A stretch of DNA of 16,298 bases from Chlamydiia bacterium (GCA_016194825.1 JACQAR010000036.1:1-16298); one strand, 5' to 3'; counted from the stretch's first letter, positions 1 through 7,681 are shown. The notes: a model not told the origin generated them from the letters alone. Numbers and translations: made by a program.

Positions 1-1289
1 TAAAACCGATCGACGAAACCTTTTGGAACCACTTCCAGGAAACTCTCTTTTACCACCACTCCGAATTCGATGAAGACGAAGGGTATCGCTCGCTCGCCAC
101 CTTCCTCAATCAGCTCGATGCCCGCCACGCCACTCGGGGCAACCGGATCTACTACCTCTCCGTACAACCCAAATACTTTCCGATCATCGTCGAAAAACTC
201 CATAAACATGGCCTCATCTACAACACCCAGGCCCCCTCCTGGTCACGCGTCATCATTGAAAAGCCCTTTGGTCATGACCTTCCTTCCATGCAAAAATTGC
301 AAAAGCAAATCTCTGAAAATCTCAATGAGAACCAAACCTACCGCATCGATCACTACCTCGGCAAAGAGACCGTGCAAAACCTGCTCGTCTTCCGCTTCGG
401 CAACTCGATCTTTGAGGCACTCTGGAATTACAAGCACATCGATCACGTACAGATCACTGTTGCAGAAGACATAGGCATTGGCACCCGAGGCCATTTTTAC
501 GAAGAAGAAGGGCTCTTGCGCGACATGCTCCAGAACCACATGATGCAACTGCTCTCTTTAGTCGCAATGGAACCTCCCGCCTCTTTGAATGCGAGTTCGA
601 TCCGCGATGAGAAAGTCAAAGTACTGCACTCCATCCGCCCCTTTACGACCGACGATTTTGAAGAAGGGATCATCCGAGGGCAATATGGCCCCGGTTTCAT
701 CAATGACCAAAACGTAGTGGGCTATAGACAAGAAAAAGATGTGAATCCCAAATCGAATATTGAAACATTCGTTGCACTGCGTCTATTCATCGATAACTGG
801 CGCTGGGCCGGTGTCCCCTTCTATTTGCGCGGAGGAAAACGGCTTCCCAAACGAGGCACTGAAATCGCCATCGTCTTCAAAGATGCCCCAGGAGTCCTCT
901 TCCAGAGCAAAGAAAGACCTAATCTCCCCAACGTCTTGGCGCTCAGGATCCAGCCCGATGAAGGAATCTCGATGAAGATCAACTGCAAAGTCCCAGGACC
1001 TAGCAGCCCCATCCAACCTGTGAAAATGGATTTTCGCTACAGCTCCTATTTTGGCCAATCTCCTCCTGAAGCCTATGAACGGCTCATCTTAGACTGCATC
1101 CTCGGCGACAGCACCCTGTTTGCCCGTTCTGACGAAGTAGAGCAATCGTGGAAAATTTTCACCCCTGTACTCGATTTTTGGAAAGCCCACCCCTCTCAAC
1201 ACTTCCCCAATTACGCCTCCGGCAGCTGGGGCCCCCACGCAGCGGATGAAATGATCCAGAAAGAGGGAAGACAGTGGCGAATTCTATGA
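1..1289 (+). CDS. zwf: glucose-6-phosphate 1-dehydrogenase (5' end missing)
   Basis: This enzyme oxidises glucose-6-phosphate to 6-phosphogluconolactone with reduction of NADP+, the first step of the oxidative pentose-phosphate pathway, in the cytoplasm. The frame is open from base 3 to the TGA at 1287-1289, so about 428 residues are visible of a protein that is usually near 500. The N-terminal Rossmann dinucleotide-binding segment lies left of the window. The family signature RIDHYLGKE (bases 342-368) carries the catalytic His and substrate-binding residues and is intact. The EKPFGHDL segment just upstream and the later FYLRGGKRLPKRGTEI segment are also typical. The gene runs into the opcA-like gene and then pgl with stop/start overlaps, so the three are probably one transcript. 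No internal frameshift is visible. Confidence 0.97.
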   Translation, partial: KPIDETFWNHFQETLFYHHSEFDEDEGYRSLATFLNQLDARHATRGNRIYYLSVQPKYFPIIVEKLHKHGLIYNTQAPSWSRVIIEKPFGHDLPSMQKLQKQISENLNENQTYRIDHYLGKETVQNLLVFRFGNSIFEALWNYKHIDHVQITVAEDIGIGTRGHFYEEEGLLRDMLQNHMMQLLSLVAMEPPASLNASSIRDEKVKVLHSIRPFTTDDFEEGIIRGQYGPGFINDQNVVGYRQEKDVNPKSNIETFVALRLFIDNWRWAGVPFYLRGGKRLPKRGTEIAIVFKDAPGVLFQSKERPNLPNVLALRIQPDEGISMKINCKVPGPSSPIQPVKMDFRYSSYFGQSPPEAYERLILDCILGDSTLFARSDEVEQSWKIFTPVLDFWKAHPSQHFPNYASGSWGPHAADEMIQKEGRQWRIL

Positions 1290-2365
1290 TGACCACCATC
1301 CAAAAAATCGTAGAACCCGATCAGATTGAGCCCCAGCTGCTCAAGATGTGGGAAGAGGCGCACGAAAAGAAAAAAATGAGGGCCTCTTTATTTAACCTCA
1401 TCATCTTTAGCTCCCTTTCCAGACGCACCGATTACTTCCGCGCCATTGTGCAAAAAGTGGTGGAAAAATTTCCCTGCCGCACCCTCTTCATCACCTCTGA
1501 TCCTGATGGGAAACAGTCCTATCTCAAGACCGCAGTTTCGGTGCTCTTTCCTCAAGAAGAAGAGAGCAGCATTGCCTGTGATCAGATCGACATCGGCGTT
1601 GCAGGTTCCAGTCATGAACGAGTTCCCTTTTTGATTTTACCCCATCTTCTTCCCGACCTACCCATCTACCTTCTTTGGGCAGAAGATCCCAGCATTGAGC
1701 ACCCCCTCTTTCTTCCCCTTTCCAAACTGGCCACCCGCATTATCTTTGATTCAGAAGCCGCAGATGATCTGCATGCCTTTTCTAAAACAGTGCTCCACTT
1801 GAGAAAAAAAACACACATCGACATCGCCGATCTCAACTGGGCCCGCACCGAAGGATGGCGCGATCTCCTCTCCTCCTCCTTTGATGAAAAAGAACGCTAT
1901 GAACTTTTGCACCACATCGAACATCTCAAAATCACCTACAACTCCCGCGAAACCGAGTTTTTTGTTCATCTAAAAACGCAGGCAATCTATTTGCTTGCCT
2001 GGCTCTCCAGTCGCCTCCACTGGAAATGCACCCACTCCAGCAAACATCTCCACTACCAATTTGCAAAAAAAGAGAACAAGATCTTCAAAGCCTCTCTCCA
2101 TTCCGCCCTTTGGGAAAAACTCGGATCGGGAACCATCATCGGAATCGACATCCACATGCAAGAACACCATGCCTTCGAGGCGCAAAGGATCCCCGAGCAA
2201 TACCACCACGTAAAGATCTTGATTTCTTCTGCCGTTTCGTGCGATCTTCCATATCACTTTGTATTAGGGCAAACGGCCACGGGACAGTCGCTCGTCCAGG
2301 AAATCTGCCGCCAAGGAACGAGCGCCCACTTTTTGGACATGTTGAGAAAAATCGAAGAATTATGA
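1286..2365 (+). CDS. opcA: OpcA-like glucose-6-phosphate dehydrogenase assembly protein
   Basis: This is a 359-residue soluble protein. It resembles OpcA, which in cyanobacteria and actinobacteria binds glucose-6-phosphate dehydrogenase and supports its assembly and redox activation. The recognisable pieces are DLPIYLLWAEDP (residues 124-135) and DLNWARTEGWRDLLSSSFD (182-200), which match the conserved core of the family. Its place between zwf and pgl agrees with that role. I chose the ATG at 1286 because it overlaps the zwf stop as ATGA, as at the next junction. A GTG at 1274 would add four residues, but a purine-rich stretch (1263-1270) sits too close to it to act as a good ribosome binding site. 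The gene ends in another ATGA overlap with pgl. The family assignment is from motif memory; the function in this organism is inferred from context. Confidence 0.85.
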   Translation: MMTTIQKIVEPDQIEPQLLKMWEEAHEKKKMRASLFNLIIFSSLSRRTDYFRAIVQKVVEKFPCRTLFITSDPDGKQSYLKTAVSVLFPQEEESSIACDQIDIGVAGSSHERVPFLILPHLLPDLPIYLLWAEDPSIEHPLFLPLSKLATRIIFDSEAADDLHAFSKTVLHLRKKTHIDIADLNWARTEGWRDLLSSSFDEKERYELLHHIEHLKITYNSRETEFFVHLKTQAIYLLAWLSSRLHWKCTHSSKHLHYQFAKKENKIFKASLHSALWEKLGSGTIIGIDIHMQEHHAFEAQRIPEQYHHVKILISSAVSCDLPYHFVLGQTATGQSLVQEICRQGTSAHFLDMLRKIEEL

Positions 2366-3096
2366 TTCATTCTTGGGATGAACGACGAGACCTTGCGATT
2401 GGAGCAAACACTGAAGAGACCATCGCATTTGCTGCCGAGAATTGGATCCATCAAGCCCAAAAATCCATCCAGCAACGCGCCCGGTTTGCTGTGGCTCTAG
2501 CAGGCGGTTCTACTCCGAAAGCGATCTATCAAAAAGTGACAGCATCCAGCGCCGTGGACTGGGAGAAAGTCTGGCTCTTTTGGAGCGATGAGCGGAGCTG
2601 TCCCCCCGATCATCCCGACAGTAATTACCGGATGGCCATGGACAGCGGCTTTTCCCGCGTTCCCATCCCCCCCCAACAGATCTTTCGGATGAAAGCAGAA
2701 AGAGACATCGAAAAAAACGCCGCTGATTACGAAGAACTCATCCGGCACCATCTCGGCAAACACCTCTTTGATCTCGTCATGCTCGGCGTTGGAGAAGATG
2801 GGCATACAGCCTCTTTATTCCCAGATACACAAGCGCTCGCCATCGAAGAACAGCTAGTTGCCGCCAACTTCGTTCCCAAACTCAAAACCCACCGCATGAC
2901 CCTCACCTTTCCCTGCATCCTCGAAAGCACCAAAACCGCCATTTATGCTCTTGGGGCCCCTAAGCAGGCGATTCTCCCCCAAGTGCTCAATGCCGCCATC
3001 CGCTCCTCCTGGCCCGCAAGCCGCCTCGGCACCCCCGAAAAAAAAGCACTCTGGATCCTCGACCCTGACGCCGCCGCGCATCTGCAAAGAAAATGA
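2362..3096 (+). CDS. pgl: 6-phosphogluconolactonase
   Basis: This 244-residue enzyme hydrolyses 6-phosphogluconolactone to 6-phosphogluconate, the step after Zwf. The NagB/lactonase fold motifs are all present: ALAGGSTP (residues 45-52, phosphate binding), SDER (75-78) followed by the DSNY segment (86-89), and GVGEDGHTASLFP (142-154) with the catalytic His. Length is normal for the family (also called DevB). The same frame is open further upstream, inside the opcA-like gene, but that part lacks lactonase similarity. The ATG at 2362 overlaps the preceding stop as ATGA and gives the expected N-terminus, so it is the likely start. It completes the zwf-opcA-pgl operon. The next gene begins 53 bases downstream with its own ribosome binding site. 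Confidence 0.95.
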   Translation: MIHSWDERRDLAIGANTEETIAFAAENWIHQAQKSIQQRARFAVALAGGSTPKAIYQKVTASSAVDWEKVWLFWSDERSCPPDHPDSNYRMAMDSGFSRVPIPPQQIFRMKAERDIEKNAADYEELIRHHLGKHLFDLVMLGVGEDGHTASLFPDTQALAIEEQLVAANFVPKLKTHRMTLTFPCILESTKTAIYALGAPKQAILPQVLNAAIRSSWPASRLGTPEKKALWILDPDAAAHLQRK

Positions 3097-3149
3097 TTTC
3101 TAGAAAATCCTCCTTCGCATAAGCTCGTTTTCTCATCAATAAGGATGAT

Positions 3150-3677
3150 ATGCTCGATACCACAAAACCCACCACTTTCTGGTCCTCTTTCCAGACCTAT
3201 AATCTCAAGTGGTCGATGGATGTATGGAAGCAGACAGCCCCAACGGCATTGGGGAAAACAATGCAAAAAGTCGCCCTAGTTGTTTTTCCTATTTTTCTTG
3301 TGATTTTGTATGTTGAAATTTTCGTCAAAAATCTGGTTGTCGTCACAGTGGTCAAAACCTTCACCTCCATCGCCCATTTCATCCGCCCCCCCAAACCCGA
3401 ACCAGAGAAGCTCTCTCAGCCGCCAGCCCCCCCCTCTTCACTAACGCCCCCAGTAGCCGGGGGAGCTGGAGTAGAAGGAGCTCCCGAAAACCCTGTTAGC
3501 AATAAAGCACCAGCAGCAGCACCACGAGCCCTCTCCGCGCCTCCAGCTGGGGAAAACTCTCTGGCGCTGATGCCTTATGGTGCTGCACCTACTCAAAAGA
3601 CCCCACAACCACCACCCCCACCACTTCTTGCTTTAACAGGGCCGGATACTGTACAATCTCTTGGGCAAACGAACTGA
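3150..3677 (+). CDS. uncharacterised Pro/Ala-rich membrane protein (N-terminal part, ends at in-frame TGA)
   Basis: I do not recognise this 175-residue protein. After a soluble start of about 40 residues there is a hydrophobic stretch at roughly 41-59, closely followed by another at 61-78, which could be one long or two short membrane passes. From about 79 onward the chain is low complexity and rich in Pro, Ala, Gly and Ser (runs of PPPP and PAPP), as in a flexible linker. The start is supported by AAGGA (3141-3145), four bases before the ATG. The frame ends with TGA at 3675-3677 but is open again immediately after it up to 3887, where the encoded chain is once more hydrophobic. The visible ORF is therefore probably the front part of a longer gene broken by a nonsense change. 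A lineage-specific envelope or secreted protein is possible, without proof. Confidence 0.6.
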   Translation: MLDTTKPTTFWSSFQTYNLKWSMDVWKQTAPTALGKTMQKVALVVFPIFLVILYVEIFVKNLVVVTVVKTFTSIAHFIRPPKPEPEKLSQPPAPPSSLTPPVAGGAGVEGAPENPVSNKAPAAAPRALSAPPAGENSLALMPYGAAPTQKTPQPPPPPLLALTGPDTVQSLGQTN

Positions 3678-3887
3678 AATCTGCCACAAATAGCAAATAG
3701 AGTGGGTGAAGCCGCCACAGCCTTTGCTTTAGGCAGCGCAATTGTAGGGACTCCGGTAGCATGTGTAGTTGGAGGGAGTGGAGCAATAGCTTATGGGATA
3801 TATGAGCTCCGTAATCACCCCAACAAGATGCAAACAGTTCAAACAAAGTTATATACACTCCTAAATTGGATAATACCATCTGATTGA
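3678..3887 (+). pseudogene. in-frame continuation of the 3150 gene after a premature TGA
   Basis: Directly after the TGA at 3675-3677 the same frame stays open for 69 codons and ends with TGA at 3885-3887. From a GTG at 3702 it would encode about 61 residues, with a Gly/Ala-rich hydrophobic stretch (around VGEAATAFALGSAIVG and VACVVGGSGAIAYGIY) that looks like a membrane hairpin, then a short polar tail. No ribosome binding site precedes the GTG. This fits the severed C-terminal part of the upstream gene better than an independent gene; together they would make about 245 residues. Stop-codon readthrough or a sequencing error are the alternatives. The end of this frame abuts the left edge of the palindromic element. 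Confidence 0.5.
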
Positions 3888-3888
3888 T

Positions 3889-4070
3889 TAGACCTCTTGC
3901 ATAACCTGCTTTGTTTGAAAAAATCGGAGATTTTTTTGATGATTTTTAGAAACTGCTTGCAGTTTCGGATCAAACGAACGAGCCGACTTTAAAAAGTCGG
4001 CGAGAGAGCGATAAAAATCAGCGAAAAAAGAACGGTTTTAGCAAACAAATGAGGTTATGCAAGAGGTCTA
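3889..4070. mobile_element. MITE-like palindromic element with TA flanks, upstream of and into tsaD
   Basis: The two ends are inverted repeats. TAGACCTCTTGCATAACCT (3889-3907) matches the reverse complement of 4052-4070 exactly; two mismatches follow, then TTTGTTTG matches again. The interior is an imperfect palindrome with two clean hairpins, GAAACTGC/GCAGTTTC (3949-3966) and GCCGACTTT/AAAGTCGGC (3982-4001). The inner element GACC...GGTC (3891-4068) is flanked by TA on both sides, as expected for a TA target duplication. No transposase is encoded, so it would be non-autonomous. A related left end occurs at 5240. The right arm contains the ATG now used by tsaD. The transposase family is not decidable here; IS5-like or IS630-like ends are guesses. 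Confidence 0.8.
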
Positions 4071-5053
4071 TTACACTCGGTATTGAAACAACCTGCGATG
4101 AGACAGGCGCCTCTGTCGTGCAAAACGGACAGATCCTGTCGAACATCGTCGCCTCTTCAGCAGACATCCACCAAAAGTATGGCGGCGTCTTCCCGGAACT
4201 GGCCTGTCGCCGTCACATCCTTGCCATCCTCCCCGTGATCCAGGAAGCGCTCGCCAAAGCCCAAGTCACCCCTTCCGATATCGATCTCATTGCCGTTGCC
4301 AAAGGCCCCGGTCTCATCGGCGCCCTCCTCATCGGCATGCAAACCGCCAAAGGCCTCTCGATCTCCTGGCAAAAACCACTCATCGGCGTCAACCACGTCG
4401 AAGCACACCTCTTTGCCGCCATGATGGAGACCCAACAGCCGCCGCTCCCCGCCTTAGGCATCGTCTTGTCTGGCGGACATACTCTGCTACTCAAAATTTC
4501 CGATGTGGGTGAATACGAACACCTCTCCAGCACTGTAGATGACGCCATTGGAGAAGCCTTTGATAAAGTCGCCACCCTTCTCGGTCTTCCCTATCCTGGA
4601 GGCCCCCAGGTAGAACAACTCGCAAAACAAGGCAACCCCTTAAAATTTTCCTTTAAAGCAGGGCACGTCAAGAAATCCCCCCTCTCCTTTTCCTTCAGCG
4701 GTCTCAAAACCAGCGTCCTCTATGCTGTTCGGGAGAGCACCCCTGCAGACTATCCCGACATTGCCGCCTCCTTCCAACACGCAGCATTCTCAGATGTCGC
4801 TAAGAAGGCGAAAATCGCCGCCGATCGCTTTGGCGCTCAAGCCCTATTTGTAGGGGGAGGCGTCTGCAATAACCGCCGCCTTCGGGAACTGATGCAAGAA
4901 ACCTTCCCCAGTCCCAGCTGCCCCATTTTTTGGCCCAAACCAGAGCTCACTCTAGATAACGGAGCCATGATCGCAGCCCTTGGCGAGCGGCAATTCCTAA
5001 AAAAACCCCTTTCCGAACCATTAGATCTTGAAGTCTTCACCCGGATTTGGTAA
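4049..5053 (+). CDS. tsaD: tRNA N6-adenosine threonylcarbamoyltransferase TsaD
   Basis: TsaD transfers the threonylcarbamoyl group to A37 of tRNAs that read ANN codons, working with TsaB, TsaE and TsaC in the cytoplasm. All family motifs are present in 334 residues: GIETTCDETG (11-20), KGPGLIGALLIG (85-96), the metal-binding HVEAH (116-120), SGGHT (141-145), DDAIGEAFDKVA (164-175), YPGGP (182-186), and the C-terminal GGGVCNNRRLR and DNGAM segments. The first seven residues (MRLCKRS) are encoded by the right arm of the palindromic element, so the N-terminus appears remodelled. The ribosome binding site for the ATG at 4049 is poor. Removing the element and one TA gives TTG ATT ATT ACA CTC GGT, in which TTG overlaps the upstream stop; this may have been the original start. 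rpmG follows 27 bases downstream. Confidence 0.95.
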   Translation: MRLCKRSITLGIETTCDETGASVVQNGQILSNIVASSADIHQKYGGVFPELACRRHILAILPVIQEALAKAQVTPSDIDLIAVAKGPGLIGALLIGMQTAKGLSISWQKPLIGVNHVEAHLFAAMMETQQPPLPALGIVLSGGHTLLLKISDVGEYEHLSSTVDDAIGEAFDKVATLLGLPYPGGPQVEQLAKQGNPLKFSFKAGHVKKSPLSFSFSGLKTSVLYAVRESTPADYPDIAASFQHAAFSDVAKKAKIAADRFGAQALFVGGGVCNNRRLRELMQETFPSPSCPIFWPKPELTLDNGAMIAALGERQFLKKPLSEPLDLEVFTRIW

Positions 5054-5080
5054 ATTCGATAACACAATTTAGAGGATATC

Positions 5081-5242
5081 ATGGCAAAAAAAGGCCCTCG
5101 CGAAACCATCCGCATGAAAAGCACCGAATCGAACTCCTGCTACTGGACCGTGAAGAATAAGCGGAACACCACAGAGCGGATAGAACTCAGAAAGTACGAT
5201 CCCCTACTCCGCAAACATGCTGTGTTCAAAGAAGCGAAATAG
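5081..5242 (+). CDS. rpmG: 50S ribosomal protein L33
   Basis: This is a 53-residue ribosomal protein of the large subunit, too short for many gene callers. It begins MAKKGPRETIRMKSTES and ends with RKHAVFKEAK, the usual L33 pattern including CYWTVKNKRNTTER in the middle. There are no paired CxxC zinc ligands, so it is the zinc-independent form. AGAGGA at 5071-5076 lies just before the ATG. The stop codon TAG (5240-5242) is also the first three bases of the left end of the second palindromic element. The following gene is a LolC/E permease, matching the rpmG-lolC/E-lolD order I recall from Chlamydia. Confidence 0.95.
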   Translation: MAKKGPRETIRMKSTESNSCYWTVKNKRNTTERIELRKYDPLLRKHAVFKEAK

Positions 5243-5488
5243 ACCTCTTACATAACCTGCTTTGAAAGCATTTAGAAATAGTTTCTCCATAGAAACGATG
5301 TGGAATTTCATCAGCGCAGAGCCGCGAAGCGCGGAAACAGAGGCGCAGAGCACACAGAGAAAAAACCGACAAAGTAATTTTTTCTCCCTGCGCACTCAGC
5401 GCCTCTGCAACGCGCGTTTCGCGCGCTCTGCGCTGATGAAATTCAGAACTTTAATTTTTCAAATACTTTCTTTAGCAAAAGGTCTCTA
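5240..5488. mobile_element. second TA-type palindromic element between rpmG and the LolC/E gene
   Basis: The left end at 5240-5264 repeats the left end of the element at 3889 with one difference (TAGACCTCTTaCATAACCT, followed by GCTTTG in both). The right end, read on the other strand from 5488, is TAGAGACCTTTTGCTAAAG. It is a shortened or diverged version of the other element's right end, sharing AGACCT and the TTTAGCAAA stretch. The interior differs: it holds a GC-rich palindrome at 5303-5444. No transposase is encoded. The element supplies the rpmG stop codon and, on its right, AAAGG (5478-5482) ahead of the GTG start of the permease. The right end carries two extra bases (TC) before TA, so boundaries are less certain than for the first copy. 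Confidence 0.6.
5303..5444. repeat. long GC-rich imperfect palindrome
   Basis: GAATTTCATCAGCGCAGAG (5303-5321) is the exact reverse complement of 5426-5444. Pairing continues inward with few mismatches through CAGAGGCGCAGAG-type motifs to a run of A opposite a run of T, so each arm is around 60 bases. Each arm holds its own mini-hairpin: CCGCG/CGCGG near 5322-5334 and CGCGCG/CGCGCG near 5411-5425. It lies inside the second element and is much richer in GC than that element's ends, which suggests a nested repeat. Transcribed RNA would fold into a strong hairpin between rpmG and the permease gene. Confidence 0.75.
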
Positions 5489-6988
5489 GTGATTTTCGAG
5501 CTATCGGTAGCTCTCAAGTACCTTCTCCCGAGAAAACGATCGGTCTCGACTGCGCTCATTTCAGCCATGTCGATCCTCGTTATTTCGCTCGTCGTTTGGC
5601 TGGTTTTAGTCTTTCTTTCAGTCACAGCCGGCATTGAAAATAGCTGGTTAAAAAAACTCACCTCGCTCCACGCCCCGATTCGGATCTCCCCGACCGATCG
5701 CTACTACCAGTCCTACTATTACCAAATCGACACCCTCTCCGCACAATCCAACTACACCCCTAAAACCATCGGAGAAAAAAGAGAAACCCTCATTTCCGAC
5801 CCTTACACCCCAGACCAAGACCCCGAAATCCCCCTCTCTTGGCCCAAAGCAGATCGCCTCTTAAACGGACAGCTCACCGATCCAGTAAAAATCGCCTTCG
5901 AGCGCCTCAGTGCACTCAAAAAAAATCATCCCGATCTCAAATTCCAAGACTATGAAATCGGAGGAGCCCTTCTTCGCCTCACCCTCCAAGACACCCACAC
6001 CTCCTTGTCCCAGATGTCGTTTCTTCTCACCATTGACGACCAAAATCCCCATCTCGGCTCTCTGCTACTTCCTCCGGACACCACCTCTGTACCCCACGCC
6101 ACTGTCACAAACGGCACAGTAGAGCTCCCCGTACTCCCCACAGAAACCCCCATCCTCATTGCCAAAAATTACCGAGATGGCGGCGCCCGCATCGGCGATC
6201 GCGGGACCCTCAGCTTCATCTCCGCGCAAGGCGCCTTTTCCTCAGAACAGCGCCTCCCCGTGCGCGTAGTAGGGTTTTACGATCCCGGCATCATGTCGAT
6301 CGGCAATAAGTGCATCCTGGTTCCCTCCTCCATTACCCGACTGATCCACGCCTCTACGCAAACCTTTTCTCCCGACGGCACCCCCACCAACGGCATCTTT
6401 GTTTGGACCGATCACTTCAAACAAGCCAAAGAAATCCAAAAAGCCATTGAAGACGAGTTCGAAGACGCACACATCGCCACCTACTGGAAAGTCTCCACCT
6501 ACGAAGACTTTGAGTTCTCCAAAGACCTCATGCTCCAGTTCAAAAGCGACCGCACCCTTTTCCTCCTCATCGCCTGCATCATCCTCGTCGTCGCCTGCAG
6601 CAACATCATTTCTCTACTCGTCCTCCTCGTCAACGACAAGAAAAAAGAGATCGCCATTCTCCAATCCATGGGAGCTACATTCCGCAGCATCGCCGCCATC
6701 TTCGGCACCTGCGGCATTGCGATGGGAGCTATCAGCTGTTTTCTGGGCAGTATCGCCGCCATCTTCACTCTCCACCACATCGACAGTCTCGTCTCGCTCC
6801 TCAGCACACTCCAAGGAAGAGCCGCCTTCAACCCCGCCTTTTTTGGCCAATCCTTACCCAACCAACTCAGCTTTGAAGCACTCCTCTTCGTTCTCATCGT
6901 CACACCCCTGCTCTGTTTAGCCGCCGGCATCATTCCCGCCATCAAAGCCTCCCGCATTCGCCCCGCTACTACCCTGAGGTCCGAATGA
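5489..6988 (+). CDS. LolC/LolE-family lipoprotein-release ABC transporter permease
   Basis: This 499-residue inner-membrane protein has the layout of the FtsX-like permeases LolC and LolE, which with LolD release lipoproteins to the LolA chaperone. There is one membrane helix near residues 22-47, a large periplasmic domain (about 48-356), then three C-terminal helices near 357-381, 400-428 and 463-486. The conserved cytoplasmic coupling segment KKKEIAILQSMGAT is at 384-397, and the C-terminus ends with the typical PAIKASRIRPATTL. The N-terminus FELSVALKYL is what I expect for the chlamydial protein. The start is GTG at 5489, right at the edge of the palindromic element, with AAGG seven bases upstream. 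The stop overlaps the ATG of lolD as ATGA. Only one permease gene is visible, so it may work as a homodimer. Confidence 0.9.
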   Translation: MIFELSVALKYLLPRKRSVSTALISAMSILVISLVVWLVLVFLSVTAGIENSWLKKLTSLHAPIRISPTDRYYQSYYYQIDTLSAQSNYTPKTIGEKRETLISDPYTPDQDPEIPLSWPKADRLLNGQLTDPVKIAFERLSALKKNHPDLKFQDYEIGGALLRLTLQDTHTSLSQMSFLLTIDDQNPHLGSLLLPPDTTSVPHATVTNGTVELPVLPTETPILIAKNYRDGGARIGDRGTLSFISAQGAFSSEQRLPVRVVGFYDPGIMSIGNKCILVPSSITRLIHASTQTFSPDGTPTNGIFVWTDHFKQAKEIQKAIEDEFEDAHIATYWKVSTYEDFEFSKDLMLQFKSDRTLFLLIACIILVVACSNIISLLVLLVNDKKKEIAILQSMGATFRSIAAIFGTCGIAMGAISCFLGSIAAIFTLHHIDSLVSLLSTLQGRAAFNPAFFGQSLPNQLSFEALLFVLIVTPLLCLAAGIIPAIKASRIRPATTLRSE

Positions 6989-7644
6989 TCCTGCAAGCCA
7001 AACACCTCACCAAAACCTTTCGCTATCCCAAAAAATTCTCCGTCCTCCAAGACATTTCGCTCGATGTAGCACCTGGAGAAGCGATTGCCATTTGCGGCAG
7101 ATCTGGCGAAGGAAAAACCACACTGCTCCACATCCTCGGCACCCTTGAAGAAGCCGATGCAGGCAGGCTCACCATTGCAGATCAACTCGTTACCCCCGCC
7201 AACGTCCACACCATCCGCAACCAACATCTCGGCTTCATTTTCCAAGCCTTCAATCTCCTCGAAGACTTCACAGCACTAGAAAATGTTGCCATGCCCTCTC
7301 GCATTGCCAGAAAACCACTCCCCCTCTCTGCAGCAGAAGAGCTCCTCAAACAAGTAGACCTCCAAGACAGAGCCCATTTTCCTGCCAAACTCCTCTCCGG
7401 AGGAGAAAAACAACGCCTCGCCATCGCCCGCGCTCTTTGCAACAACCCCGATCTCATCTTAGCCGATGAACCTTTCGGCAATCTCGATGCTGGCAACGCG
7501 AGCGCCATCGCCGCACTCCTCCTCAAACTCGTCAAAGAAAAAAACAAAAGCCTCATCCTCGTCACTCATGATCCCGATTTAGCCCGTCTTTGCGACCGTA
7601 CTCTTTTCCTTTGCAAAGGAAAACTTGACGAAAAACCCATCTAG
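6985..7644 (+). CDS. lolD: lipoprotein-release ABC transporter ATP-binding protein LolD
   Basis: This 219-residue cytoplasmic ATPase pairs with the preceding permease to power lipoprotein release from the inner membrane. The ABC motifs are complete: Walker A GRSGEGKTT (38-46), Q-loop FQAFNLL (86-92), signature LSGGEKQR (137-144), Walker B LILADEP (157-163), D-loop GNLD (165-168) and the THD switch near the end. Length and similarity fit the LolD/MacB-type subfamily. Other members such as FtsE have the same motifs; the fused position behind a LolC/E-type permease decides the call. The last part of the gene (from 7586) and the bases after its stop are repeated at 8240-8446, behind the next gene. 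Confidence 0.93.
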   Translation: MILQAKHLTKTFRYPKKFSVLQDISLDVAPGEAIAICGRSGEGKTTLLHILGTLEEADAGRLTIADQLVTPANVHTIRNQHLGFIFQAFNLLEDFTALENVAMPSRIARKPLPLSAAEELLKQVDLQDRAHFPAKLLSGGEKQRLAIARALCNNPDLILADEPFGNLDAGNASAIAALLLKLVKEKNKSLILVTHDPDLARLCDRTLFLCKGKLDEKPI

Positions 7645-7681
7645 CTCCAATATCTGACCTTTTTAATCCCAGAGAGGTAAT

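Noticed and set aside
2026..2361. Upstream in-frame extension of pgl
   Set aside because: It lies inside the opcA-like gene in another frame and has no lactonase similarity; the ATG at 2362 gives the normal N-terminus and an ATGA overlap.
5262..5489. 75-residue open frame on the plus strand between rpmG and the permease gene
   Set aside because: It reads through the palindromic element; the low-complexity product reflects the repeat and no start signal is visible.
6499..7245. Long open frame on the minus strand across the permease/lolD junction
   Set aside because: It is a shadow of two well-supported plus-strand genes; the predicted protein is low complexity and shows no domain.
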